This document shows, piece by piece, positions 33,361 to 41,838 of a stretch of 64,000 nucleotides of DNA. The notes under the pieces were generated by a model. The model did no database searches. It saw only the letters and a list, made by a program, of their open reading frames with translations, and had not been told where the DNA came from. The position numbers and the translations under genes are program-made. Numbering within the stretch: position 1 is the first letter of the stretch; every line of letters begins with the position of its first letter. Source of the DNA: an uncultured Lachnospiraceae bacterium (GTDB lineage Bacteria > Bacillota > Clostridia > Lachnospirales > Lachnospiraceae); the NCBI GenBank assembly GCA_910578795.1, contig CAJTSD010000002.1, forward strand, positions 1 through 64,000. Direction: 5' to 3'.

Positions 33361-33420
33361 ACGCCCTGCAGGTGTCGAACCTGCCCGCCGCCGTTGGCAG
33401 CTTTCCCATGAATAGGGCGC
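33361..33420 (-). ncRNA. tRNA-like 60-nt structure
   Basis: The 5' GCGCCCT (33414-33420) pairs over 7 positions with 3' AGGGCGT (33361-33367). A perfect T-arm GCAGG-TTCGACA-CCTGC precedes the 3' strand. Between them is only one further stem (GCTGC/GCGGC with a 5-nt loop), so a D-arm is missing and no normal anticodon loop can be drawn. It is either a degenerate phage tRNA or a structured tRNA mimic. Confidence 0.4.
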
Positions 33421-33442
33421 AGGCGGTTTTTCCGGTGCCGCC

Positions 33443-33640
33443 TCAACTGAATAAAGCCTGCTGCGCTAATTCTGCTTTGTAATGCCCTTCTTTATCGGTT
33501 CCCCGCTGTATCTCTCTGTAAATCGTTGCAATGTGTACGCCGGTTTCTAATGCTATTGCTTTCGGTGCTATCCCCTGCCCGCTCATGCGTTCTATTGTCT
33601 GCCGGTCTGCATAGGTTAATTTTTTGTACTGTTTTCTCAC
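33443..33640 (-). CDS. Small HTH (IS30/HTH_38-like) DNA-binding protein
   Basis: 65 residues from GTG 33640 (AAGGAGG 9 nt upstream): MRKQYKKLTYADRQTIERM ... GIAPKAIALETGVHIATIYREIQRG. This is the HTH_38 motif found at the start of IS30-type transposases and in small phage regulators; there is no transposase domain. It is the outermost prophage gene in the window and may regulate the early operon. Confidence 0.8.
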   Translation of the reverse strand: MRKQYKKLTYADRQTIERMSGQGIAPKAIALETGVHIATIYREIQRGTDKEGHYKAELAQQALFS

Positions 33641-33670
33641 GCCCCAACGCCTCCTTTTCGTCTTTTGGGT

Positions 33671-33709
33671 AAAATAAAAAATGCGGTAGAGTTTACGGCT
33701 CCACCGCAT
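33671..33709 (-). terminator. Strong terminator before the phage HTH gene (boundary copy 1)
   Basis: 11-bp stem (ATGCGGTGGAG/CTCTACCGCAT on the minus strand, one G-T pair), 7-nt loop, then TTTTTTATTTT. It insulates the HTH gene from transcription from the right. A diverged copy lies ~60 bp away. Confidence 0.8.
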
Positions 33710-33727
33710 TTTATCTATGTTTTTCAT

Positions 33728-33996
33728 GGATAAAAAAATAAATGCGATAGAGTTTATTCAACTCTTTTCGCATTTAATTCTAAAACTTTGCGTTTTTTTG
33801 TCACTTTTTCATTCTGTTTCAATATCAATTCTTCATTATCAAATTCGGAAGGTACTCATATTGTATAATTGCCATTTTTATCCTAATAATTGCTTTATTT
33901 TCGTCATTTTATCTCTTTCCTGACGGAATATAATATATTATAATAACCATATATCGAAAAATTTCAGTTTACAGTTTATTAAGTGGGAGAATTTTT
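33728..33996. other. AT-rich intergenic region at the prophage-host junction
   Basis: 269 bp, much richer in AT than the phage. It holds a second terminator hairpin (below), an open minus-strand fragment without a start (EFDNEELILKQNEKV ... KRVE, ~33771-33870) that may be a gene remnant, and -10-like TATAAT boxes (33929-33934, 33939-33944) that may serve the pilus-like cluster. The attachment site probably lies in or next to this stretch. No integrase gene is here. Confidence 0.45.
33732..33773 (-). terminator. Second terminator hairpin (boundary copy 2)
   Basis: Interrupted stem ATGCGA..AGAGTT/AACTCT..TCGCAT (33742-33773) followed on the minus strand by a T-run (33732-33738). Its sequence resembles the hairpin at 33681-33709 (GCG-TAGAGTTTA in common), so the two are a tandem diverged pair. 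Confidence 0.65.
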
Positions 33997-35028
33997 ATGT
34001 TATTACATAAGTTAAAAGCAGGTAGCATAACGAATAAACTGATTCTTTTATCACTCATTATGTCATGCGCTTGTGTTTGTTCCGCATGCAGTCAGACATC
34101 ATCCATTTTAAATAATACGTCAGATATGCCAAAGCAGGCAAACGCAGACACAGAAACCGTTGTTTTGAAAACACTTTTGAACGAAGAAGTTCCCACTGCC
34201 GCATTAGACGCATCGGGCACAAGAGACAATACCCCTGTATGCTATGTACCCACCGCATCAGGTGTCACGGTCTATTCCAATGCACTTGCAGAAATTGACG
34301 CATCCAATACTGCCGAAGGCTATATTATGGTAAATTATAAAGGCACCAACCAAAAAGTAAAGCTTCAGATTACCGGAAGCAACGGCGTTACTTATACTTA
34401 TACACTGGGTGGCGGATATGAAGTATTCCCGTTATCGGCGGGAAGCGGTTCATACAAGGTTGCGGTATATGAAAATGTTAGCGGAAATCAATATGCGCTG
34501 GCAATATCACAGACAATAAGCGCAAACATTACAACTCCCAATGGTCCTTATCTATATCCTAACCAATATGTGAATTTTAATGCAGGAAGTCAGGTTGTTG
34601 CAAAGGCAAAGCAGCTTGCAGAAGGGTGTTCCAACGATTTGGATGTCGTAACTAAGGTTTATAATTATGCCACCACAATTACATATGATTACACAAAAGC
34701 AAGTTCCGTACAATCCGGATATGTGCCAAACCCTGACACCATTATGCAAAACGGTACCGGTATCTGTCTTGACTATGCTTCCGTCATGACCAGTATGCTC
34801 AGAAGTCAGGGAATTCCTACCCGCCTTGAGGTCGGATATGCCGGCAGCGCTTATCATGCATGGATTAGCACTTATATCACGGATATCGGCTGGGTAAACG
34901 GCGTTATTGAGTTTGACGGCGTAAACTGGTCTATCATGGATCCGACTTTTGCCGCCAGCGCAAGTGATTCTACCCTGAAAAACTTTATCGGAGACGAAAG
35001 CAATTATAAAACAAAATATATTTATTAA
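33997..35028 (+). CDS. Transglutaminase-like lipoprotein
   Basis: 343 residues. The signal peptide LILLSLIMSCACVCSACS points to a lipoprotein (likely lipid-modified Cys 31). A beta-rich middle part (residues ~85-180) leads to a transglutaminase-like domain with the triad Cys 257 (NGTGICLDYASVM), His 287 (SAYHAWI) and Asp 315 (WSIMDPTF). Such proteins are often surface cysteine proteases or cross-linkers. It leads a pilus-like operon, with 29 bp to the GspF-type gene, so it may process or anchor the appendage. Confidence 0.85.
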   Translation: MLLHKLKAGSITNKLILLSLIMSCACVCSACSQTSSILNNTSDMPKQANADTETVVLKTLLNEEVPTAALDASGTRDNTPVCYVPTASGVTVYSNALAEIDASNTAEGYIMVNYKGTNQKVKLQITGSNGVTYTYTLGGGYEVFPLSAGSGSYKVAVYENVSGNQYALAISQTISANITTPNGPYLYPNQYVNFNAGSQVVAKAKQLAEGCSNDLDVVTKVYNYATTITYDYTKASSVQSGYVPNPDTIMQNGTGICLDYASVMTSMLRSQGIPTRLEVGYAGSAYHAWISTYITDIGWVNGVIEFDGVNWSIMDPTFAASASDSTLKNFIGDESNYKTKYIY

Positions 35029-35057
35029 ATTCGTAGATACAATTGGGAGATTACAAT

Positions 35058-36104
35058 ATGAAAAAAACAAAAAAGCTGAACAATCGTGAGGTGGCTGCAT
35101 TCTGCAGCCAGCTCTCGTTGCTTCTGCCGGCAGGCATTACGCCATTCGACGGAGTCAGCCTAATGACGCAGGACACCTCATCAAAAGAAGGAAAAGCGCT
35201 TCTTTCGGACATCGAAAACTCCCTGCGTGACGGTTATACCCTACATGAAGCCCTGGATTCCACACACGTTTTTCCGGAATATGTCGTTTCCATGATTCTT
35301 TTAGGGGAAGAGTCCGGAAATCTTGACATCATTATGAAAAAGCTTACAGAATATTATGAGCAACAATGTGTTATCTCTGATTCCATAAAAAACGCAATCC
35401 GTTATCCTTTTATTATGGTTTGTCTGATGTTATTAATTCTTGCGGTTCTGCTGACAAAAATCCTTCCCATTTTTAATCAGGTATTTATCCAGCTTGGAAG
35501 CGAACTGACAGGTGTTTCAAAACGGCTTATGAATATCGGCTATGCGATTCAATCTATTTCTGGATTTTTTATCGTTCTTCTGATTATTATTGTGATTATC
35601 GCATTTTTTTTATGGAAAAATCCGAAGGGGCATGCATGGGGAAGACACATTCTCCACACAAACCGCTTTACAAGGGGATTCTACCTTGGCGTTTCCTATA
35701 GCCGTTTTGCAGGAGCGCTTTCCATGATTACCGCAGGCGGCATCGACATCTTCAAAGGACTGGAGCTTGCCGGCCGCTTAATCGACAATGAGCTTATGGA
35801 CAAAAAAATAAAAATTTGTCATACCGCTCTTTCAGGAGGCGGTTATCTGTATGAAGCGATAAAAGAAGCCGGCATATTTCGTGCGCAGCATCAAAGAATG
35901 CTTCAAATTGGCTATCGCACTGGAAACAGCGAAATCGTTCTCGATAAAATCTCAAAGAATTACGAGGACGATACGCTCTTACGCATTCAGAAAATTCTGG
36001 GTGCTATTGAACCCACTCTTGTCATTGCATTTTCATTGATTGTCGGACTGATTCTGCTTTCTGTGATTATGCCTTTAATTGGTATAATGTCAAGCATCGG
36101 ATAG
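35058..36104 (+). CDS. GspF/PilC-type inner-membrane platform protein
   Basis: 348 residues from ATG 35058. Two T2SSF domains: the first with FCSQLSLLLPAGITPFDGVSLM and VFPEYVVSMILLGEESGNLD, the second with GISRFAGALS-like YSRFAGALSMITAGGIDIFKGLEL and LQIGYRTGNSE. Membrane helices are near residues ~115-140, ~165-190 and at the C-terminus. It is the rotor or platform for pilin assembly. An upstream TTG at 35043 is less likely. Confidence 0.92.
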   Translation: MKKTKKLNNREVAAFCSQLSLLLPAGITPFDGVSLMTQDTSSKEGKALLSDIENSLRDGYTLHEALDSTHVFPEYVVSMILLGEESGNLDIIMKKLTEYYEQQCVISDSIKNAIRYPFIMVCLMLLILAVLLTKILPIFNQVFIQLGSELTGVSKRLMNIGYAIQSISGFFIVLLIIIVIIAFFLWKNPKGHAWGRHILHTNRFTRGFYLGVSYSRFAGALSMITAGGIDIFKGLELAGRLIDNELMDKKIKICHTALSGGGYLYEAIKEAGIFRAQHQRMLQIGYRTGNSEIVLDKISKNYEDDTLLRIQKILGAIEPTLVIAFSLIVGLILLSVIMPLIGIMSSIG

Positions 36105-36121
36105 CCAAAGGAGGATCTTAC

Positions 36122-36481
36122 ATGAACCGTTTTACGAGTCACAGGAAAATAACGCTTTCCCAAATATGGCAACTTCTTTCTTTTGCATTTATGGTGGCAT
36201 TTGTAATATTTTTTATCAGTGGAATCAACACTGTCGATGATTCCACTGCAAGCGAACAGGCAAAAAGTCTTGAATCCGCAGTCAGGCGCAGCGTAGCGCA
36301 ATGCTATGCGGTGGAAGGCACCTATCCGCCAAGTCTCGATTATTTGAAAGATCACTATGGTCTGATTTACGATACCGATAAATTCTATATTGACTATACT
36401 GCTATTGGTTCGAATATCATGCCTGATATTACAATTCTTCCAAGATCCGAGAACGAAATTGGTTTCATCTTAATTGATTAG
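36122..36481 (+). CDS. Pilin-like membrane-anchored protein
   Basis: 119 residues: one N-terminal membrane helix (LLSFAFMVAFVIFFISGIN) followed by a small globular region typical of minor pseudopilins (AKSLESAVRRSVAQCYAVEGTYPPSLDYLKDHYGL). It lacks a clear GFxxxE prepilin cleavage site, so processing is uncertain. AAAGGAGG precedes it, 17 bp after the GspF gene. Confidence 0.75.
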   Translation: MNRFTSHRKITLSQIWQLLSFAFMVAFVIFFISGINTVDDSTASEQAKSLESAVRRSVAQCYAVEGTYPPSLDYLKDHYGLIYDTDKFYIDYTAIGSNIMPDITILPRSENEIGFILID

Positions 36482-36540
36482 TTAAAAACAGATTGTGAAA
36501 ATGTTGTTAACAGTAACCTTTTCACGGAAATGGAGTAGTC

Positions 36541-37083
36541 ATGCCCGAAAAAGAAAACGCTCGTCATATGATTGACCTCTTCTTTGTATTATCGCTTTTT
36601 TGTGTATTTGCAGTTTCCTCTGTAGTTTTAATTCTTTTTGGAGCCGACATCTACAACAAGACAGTGTCATCCATGAACGAAAATTATGCGTCACGTACTT
36701 CCGTGGCATACATTACCGAAAAAATACGTCAGTCAGACATCTGTGATTCTGTCAGAATTGATAACAGCTTAGGATACGAACGGCTTCTAATGACACGGAC
36801 GATTAACGGAATGGAATATGCCATATCCCTTTATGAGTATGACGGATATTTATATGAGCTTTTTGCAAGAACCGATATTGAGCTTCCAATTGATGCCGGT
36901 CAACAGGTAATCGCTCTGACAGCGCTTAATTTTGAATTTGTATCCTACAATCTTTTAAAGGTAAGATTCTGTGATGAATCAGAACAAGAAACGGAATTAT
37001 ACATTCATCTTCACTGTGGCAAAGCAAACGTAAACAGTCCCCTCTCTATTGACGAACCGCAACAAGCCGGAGGAGTATTATGA
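36541..37083 (+). CDS. DUF4860-type pilus-cluster protein
   Basis: 180 residues with an N-terminal helix (MIDLFFVLSLFCVFAVSSVVLILFG region) and a beta-rich outer part (ENYASRTSVAYITEKIRQSD ... GYERLLMTRTINGMEYAISLYEYDG). It matches the DUF4860 proteins that accompany GspF and pseudopilins in Lachnospiraceae. Probably a minor pseudopilin-like component. Its stop overlaps the next start. Confidence 0.75.
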   Translation: MPEKENARHMIDLFFVLSLFCVFAVSSVVLILFGADIYNKTVSSMNENYASRTSVAYITEKIRQSDICDSVRIDNSLGYERLLMTRTINGMEYAISLYEYDGYLYELFARTDIELPIDAGQQVIALTALNFEFVSYNLLKVRFCDESEQETELYIHLHCGKANVNSPLSIDEPQQAGGVL

Positions 37084-37580
37084 AAAAGCAATACGCCGCT
37101 TCACAGTCAGGACTTTTTTTAATTGAATTAATTCTGTCCGTATTTTTCTTTATCATTGCTGCAGCCGTTGTCATGCAGCTTTTCGTAAAGTCCCACTTCA
37201 TCAGCAAGGACACGGTTAATACCAACTATGCTCTCCTATACACACAGAATATTTCCGAACTGTTTCTCGCAGCAAACGGTGACTTTAATGCAATTGAGCA
37301 GGCTTTTCACCCCGAAACGCTTCTGGCATCGGAGTATGGTGTTTCCGCAGCTCTGTATTTTGACAAAGACTGGCAAAGACAGACCACACCGGCAGATGCC
37401 ATTTATACAATAACTTTCGATTATAATAAGGAAACAGACGCGAATCCATTCGCCTGTCTTGATATTTATATTAAAGAAGGTTCCGGCAATTGTGAAGCGC
37501 TAAACGAACACGATTACACACTTGACTGCATTCATCATCAGAAAATCAAGAAATATACGGGAGGTTGCAACAATGGATAA
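37080..37580 (+). CDS. Type IV pseudopilin (prepilin-like)
   Basis: 166 residues. SQSGLFLIELILSVFFFIIAA near the N-terminus is a class III (prepilin peptidase) signal: Gly before the cut, Glu five residues after it, then the hydrophobic spine. The rest is a small pilin head. It begins within the overlapping ATGA of the preceding gene. It probably forms part of a short pseudopilus. Confidence 0.83.
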   Translation: MKKQYAASQSGLFLIELILSVFFFIIAAAVVMQLFVKSHFISKDTVNTNYALLYTQNISELFLAANGDFNAIEQAFHPETLLASEYGVSAALYFDKDWQRQTTPADAIYTITFDYNKETDANPFACLDIYIKEGSGNCEALNEHDYTLDCIHHQKIKKYTGGCNNG

Positions 37581-38025
37581 AAAACACGAATTTACCATGA
37601 ACAATGGGCTTCCTTCAATTATGCTGATTTTTGTGGTGTTATGTTTGATCTCATTTGGTGTGCTTTCACTTGTGAGCGCAAATGCTGACAGAAAGCTCAG
37701 CCAAAAGGTTCTTGACCGCTCTGCCGCATATTATAATGCCTGTAACCTAGCGGAAGAAAAGCTCTTTGAACTGGATACCGCATTAAAAAGTGCCTATCAG
37801 GAAAATCCTGACAGGACCGCCTACATCTCCGCCATCTCCGCACTCCCGACAGAATTTACTTTTGAAATCAGTGATTTACAGTATCTTGAAATGACGCTCT
37901 CCTATCTGTATCCGAAGTCAGCAGAGGATTCTTTTTATCTGCTTCGTTCATGGAGAGTAGTGACACGAGATGATTTGGACTATGATACAGGACTTCATTT
38001 AATTGAAATTGAAGACATTGATTGA
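37573..38025 (+). CDS. Membrane-anchored pilus-cluster protein (PilX-like)
   Basis: 150 residues from ATG 37573 after GGGAGG. One N-terminal membrane helix (LPSIMLIFVVLCLISFGVLSLV), then a helical region (RKLSQKVLDRSAAYYNACNLAEEKLFELD). The gene order and topology suit a minor pilin or PilX-type assembly protein. It is the last gene of the cluster and is followed by a bidirectional terminator shared with rpoC. Confidence 0.7.
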   Translation: MDKKHEFTMNNGLPSIMLIFVVLCLISFGVLSLVSANADRKLSQKVLDRSAAYYNACNLAEEKLFELDTALKSAYQENPDRTAYISAISALPTEFTFEISDLQYLEMTLSYLYPKSAEDSFYLLRSWRVVTRDDLDYDTGLHLIEIEDID

Positions 38026-38078
38026 TAATACAATGTCTGTGGCTTGTATCCTGCTAACAGACTAATTCATTACAAATA

Positions 38079-38113
38079 CAAACAGCGTGTGCTTATTTTG
38101 CACACGCTGTTTG
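38079..38113. terminator. Bidirectional terminator between the pilus-like cluster and rpoC
   Basis: Perfect 14-bp stem CAAACAGCGTGTGC/GCACACGCTGTTTG with a 7-nt loop, flanked by moderately T-rich sequence on both sides. It serves the converging plus-strand cluster and the minus-strand rpoBC operon. Confidence 0.85.
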
Positions 38114-38124
38114 CTTATTTCCAT

Positions 38125-41100
38125 TTAGAACGAAAGCGACATATTATGCTCTGACATCCCATTCTCCGAATGTGATATACCATAACCATTGTTTTCATAA
38201 CTATAATCGTCTTCGAAATTAATCGTATCCTCTGCTTCGACATCCGTATTGAGCTTCACGTTTCTGTAACGTCTCAAACCTGTACCCGCCGGAATCAGCT
38301 TACCAATAATAACATTTTCCTTCAAACCGATTAACGGATCAATCTTACCCTTAATTGCCGCCTCCGTAAGCACCTTTGTTGTTTCCTGGAACGATGCGGC
38401 AGAAAGGAACGAACTCGTAGCAAGCGCTGCTTTGGTAATACCAAGAATAATATCCTTTGCCTCAGCCGGCTGTTTCCCCTCTGCAACAAGTTCCCCATTA
38501 ATCTCCTCAAGCTCTAATGCGTCAACAAGCGTTCCCGGAAGAAATTCCGTATCTCCGCTGGTTTCAATGCGTTTCTTCTTTAGCATCTGACGCACAATGA
38601 CCTCAATATGCTTATCCGCAATATCAACACCCTGCAAGCGGTAAACTCTCTGAACCTCACGGAGCAGATAGTTCTGAACGGCATCAATTTTCTTGATTTC
38701 AAGCAAATCATGCGGATTTACACTACCCTCTGTCAACTCATCGCCAGCCTCAATCTCCGCGCCGTCTGTAACTTTAATACGGGAACCATAAGGAATCAAA
38801 TACGTCTTCTCGTTAATACCGTCAGAAACAATAATTTCACGTTTCTTCTTGGTGTCTTTAATCGTCGCTGTTCCGTCAATTTCCGCAATAATCGCAAGTC
38901 CCTTGGGCTTTCTCGCCTCAAAAAGCTCCTCTACACGCGGAAGACCCTGTGTAATATCATCACCGGCAACGCCGCCGCTGTGGAAGGTTCTCATCGTAAG
39001 CTGCGTACCCGGTTCACCAATCGACTGTGCCGCAATAATACCGACTGCCTCACCAATCTGGACAGGCTCACCTGTCGCCATATTGGCACCATAGCATTTT
39101 GAACAGATACCGATACGCGATTTACAGCATAGAATATTACGAATCTTTACCTTCTCAATCGGCTCTCCCTTTTCATTCACGCCTTTACTCATAATCTTAG
39201 ACGCACGGCTCGGCGTAATCATATGGTTTTTCTTAACAAGAATGTTTCCATCCCTGTCCTTAATATCTTCACACGAATATCTTCCTGTAATTCGATCCTT
39301 TAATCCTTCAATCGTTTCCCTGCCATCCATGAAAGCAGCGACTTCCATGCCGGGAATATAATCTTTCCCTTCACAGCAGTCAACCTCGCGGATAATCAGC
39401 TCCTGGCAGACATCTACCATTCGACGTGTCAAATAACCGGAGTCAGCAGTACGAAGCGCCGTATCCGACATACCTTTTCTAGCGCCATGCGCTGACATGA
39501 AGTACTCCAGTACGTCAAGACCCTCACGGAAGTTTGACTTAATCGGAAGCTCAATGGTACGTCCCGTTGTATCCGCCATCAATCCACGCATACCTGCAAG
39601 CTGCTTAATCTGCTGATTCGAACCACGGGCGCCGGAGTCCGCCATCATAAAGATATTGTTATATTTATCAAGACCGTTAATCAGCTTATCCGTCAACTGA
39701 TCATCCGTTTCCTTCCAAGTTTCAACAACTGCCTTATAACGCTCCTCATCCGTCATCAGACCACGACGGAAGTTCAGCGTAATGCGGTCAACCGTCTTTT
39801 GTGCTTCCTCAAGCATCTCTGCTTTCTCGGCAGGCACCGTCATATCGGAAATCGAAACAGTCATTGCCGCGCGCGTCGAGTACTTGTATCCCATCGCTTT
39901 GATACTGTCAAGCACCTCTGCCGTCTTTGTCGCGCCATGAATATTGATAACCTTCTCCAGAATCTGCTTTAACTGCTTCTTTCCTACATGGAAATCCACC
40001 TCAAGCAGCAGATCATCCTCCGGCGTATTACGCTCCACAAATTCCAAATCCTGCGGAAGAATTTCATTAAAGATAAAGCGCCCCAGTGTTGATTCCACAT
40101 TTGCCGAAATCACTTCGCCGTTTTCCAAGGTCTTTGTGACCCTTACCTTAATCCTTGAATGAAGCGTACATGCACCATTCTCATAAGCAAGAATAGCCTC
40201 ATTTACATTTTTAAAATATTTTCCTTCTCCTACTGCGCCGGGACGCTCCTGTGTCAGGTAATAAATGCCAAGCACCATATCCTGTGACGGAACAGCAACC
40301 GGACCGCCGTCAGAGGGTTTCAACAAGTTGTTCGGAGACAAAAGCAAAAATCTGCACTCAGCCTGCGCTTCCACGGAAAGCGGAAGATGCACTGCCATCT
40401 GGTCTCCGTCGAAGTCGGCATTAAATGCCGTACATACAAGCGGATGAAGCTTAATCGCCTTACCCTCAACAAGAATCGGTTCAAACGCCTGAATACCAAG
40501 TCTGTGCAGTGTCGGTGCACGGTTTAACATAACCGGATGCTCTTTAATGACATCCTCCAATACATCCCAAACCGCCTGGTCGAGTTTCTCCACCAATTTC
40601 TTGGCATGCTTGATATTCTGAGAAATCTGCCTTGATACAAGCTCCTTCATGACAAAAGGCTTAAACAGCTCAATCGCCATCTCCTTTGGCAGACCACACT
40701 GATAAATCTTCAATTCCGGACCCACGACAATAACGGAACGTCCCGAATAGTCTACACGCTTACCAAGAAGGTTCTGACGGAAACGTCCTGATTTTCCTTT
40801 CAGCATATCGGAAAGCGACTTCAGCGCACGGTTACCCGGACCTGTAACAGGGCGTCCGCGTCTGCCGTTGTCAATCAATGCATCAACCGCCTCCTGAAGC
40901 ATTCTCTTCTCGTTGCGCACAATAATATCCGGCGCACCAAGCTCCAAAAGTCTCTTTAAACGGTTATTTCTATTAATAATTCTTCGATATAAATCATTTA
41001 AATCCGATGTCGCAAAACGACCGCCGTCCAACTGAACCATAGGACGCAAATCAGGCGGAAGCACAGGAATTGTATCCATAATCATCCACTCTGGTCTGTT

Positions 41101-41790
41101 ACCCGATGCCCGAAACGACTCAACAACCTCAAGCCGTTTCACAATTTTAGCACGTTTTTGTCCCTTCGTATTATCGTTCTTAAGCTCTGCTGAAAGCTCC
41201 TCACACTCCTTCTCAAGGTCAATCGCACACAAAAGCTCCTTGATTGCCTCAGCGCCCATGCCTACACGGAACGTATTTCTTCCGTATTTTTCCACATTGT
41301 CCTGATATTCCTTTTCAGACAATACCTGTTTATATTCCAAATCCGTCTGTAACGGATCTAATACAATATAAGAAGCAAAGTACAATACCTTCTCAAGTAC
41401 TCTCGGTGTCAAATCAAGGATTAATCCCATACGACTGGGAATTCCCTTAAAATACCATATATGAGATACCGGAGCCGCAAGCTCAATATGTCCCATACGT
41501 TCCCTGCGCACACTTGATTTGGTAACTTCAACGCCGCAGCGGTCACAGATAACACCTTTATAACGAATCTTCTTGTATTTACCGCAGTGACACTCCCAGT
41601 CCTTGCTCGGGCCAAAGATCTTCTCGCAATACAGACCGTCACGCTCGGGCTTTAAAGTTCTGTAATTGATTGTTTCGGGTTTTGTTACCTCTCCCTTTGA
41701 CCACTCTCTGATTTTCTCAGGAGAAGCAAGACCTATTTTTATGGCATCAAATGAAATAGACTGACTCTGTTCATTTTTCATTTCAGACAT
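38125..41790 (-). CDS. rpoC: RNA polymerase beta' subunit
   Basis: 1221 residues, full length for the family. It contains the zinc-binding CHCGKYKKIRYKGVICDRCG at ~70-88 and the catalytic Mg-binding NADFDGDQMAVH, with the second zinc site CCKSRIGICSKCYG near residue 890. It forms the catalytic clamp of RNA polymerase with RpoB, encoded 48 bp upstream in the same operon. Confidence 0.99.
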   Translation of the reverse strand: MSEMKNEQSQSISFDAIKIGLASPEKIREWSKGEVTKPETINYRTLKPERDGLYCEKIFGPSKDWECHCGKYKKIRYKGVICDRCGVEVTKSSVRRERMGHIELAAPVSHIWYFKGIPSRMGLILDLTPRVLEKVLYFASYIVLDPLQTDLEYKQVLSEKEYQDNVEKYGRNTFRVGMGAEAIKELLCAIDLEKECEELSAELKNDNTKGQKRAKIVKRLEVVESFRASGNRPEWMIMDTIPVLPPDLRPMVQLDGGRFATSDLNDLYRRIINRNNRLKRLLELGAPDIIVRNEKRMLQEAVDALIDNGRRGRPVTGPGNRALKSLSDMLKGKSGRFRQNLLGKRVDYSGRSVIVVGPELKIYQCGLPKEMAIELFKPFVMKELVSRQISQNIKHAKKLVEKLDQAVWDVLEDVIKEHPVMLNRAPTLHRLGIQAFEPILVEGKAIKLHPLVCTAFNADFDGDQMAVHLPLSVEAQAECRFLLLSPNNLLKPSDGGPVAVPSQDMVLGIYYLTQERPGAVGEGKYFKNVNEAILAYENGACTLHSRIKVRVTKTLENGEVISANVESTLGRFIFNEILPQDLEFVERNTPEDDLLLEVDFHVGKKQLKQILEKVINIHGATKTAEVLDSIKAMGYKYSTRAAMTVSISDMTVPAEKAEMLEEAQKTVDRITLNFRRGLMTDEERYKAVVETWKETDDQLTDKLINGLDKYNNIFMMADSGARGSNQQIKQLAGMRGLMADTTGRTIELPIKSNFREGLDVLEYFMSAHGARKGMSDTALRTADSGYLTRRMVDVCQELIIREVDCCEGKDYIPGMEVAAFMDGRETIEGLKDRITGRYSCEDIKDRDGNILVKKNHMITPSRASKIMSKGVNEKGEPIEKVKIRNILCCKSRIGICSKCYGANMATGEPVQIGEAVGIIAAQSIGEPGTQLTMRTFHSGGVAGDDITQGLPRVEELFEARKPKGLAIIAEIDGTATIKDTKKKREIIVSDGINEKTYLIPYGSRIKVTDGAEIEAGDELTEGSVNPHDLLEIKKIDAVQNYLLREVQRVYRLQGVDIADKHIEVIVRQMLKKKRIETSGDTEFLPGTLVDALELEEINGELVAEGKQPAEAKDIILGITKAALATSSFLSAASFQETTKVLTEAAIKGKIDPLIGLKENVIIGKLIPAGTGLRRYRNVKLNTDVEAEDTINFEDDYSYENNGYGISHSENGMSEHNMSLSF

Positions 41791-41838
41791 TTTGGCACTC
41801 CTTCCAAATATATCGCTAATTTGCTTTTCGCCTACAGA

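Noticed and set aside
33264..33446. Minus-strand 60-residue basic reading frame over the tRNA-like element
   Set aside because: TTG start without a ribosome site, inside the end of the HTH gene. Kept only as an alternative explanation for conservation.
33443..33640. IS30-type insertion sequence
   Set aside because: Only the HTH_38 part is present; no DDE transposase domain or terminal repeats are visible.
1..33727. Integrase, CI repressor, lysis genes or CRISPR array
   Set aside because: Looked for on both strands; none found. Lysis and integrase genes probably lie left of the window.
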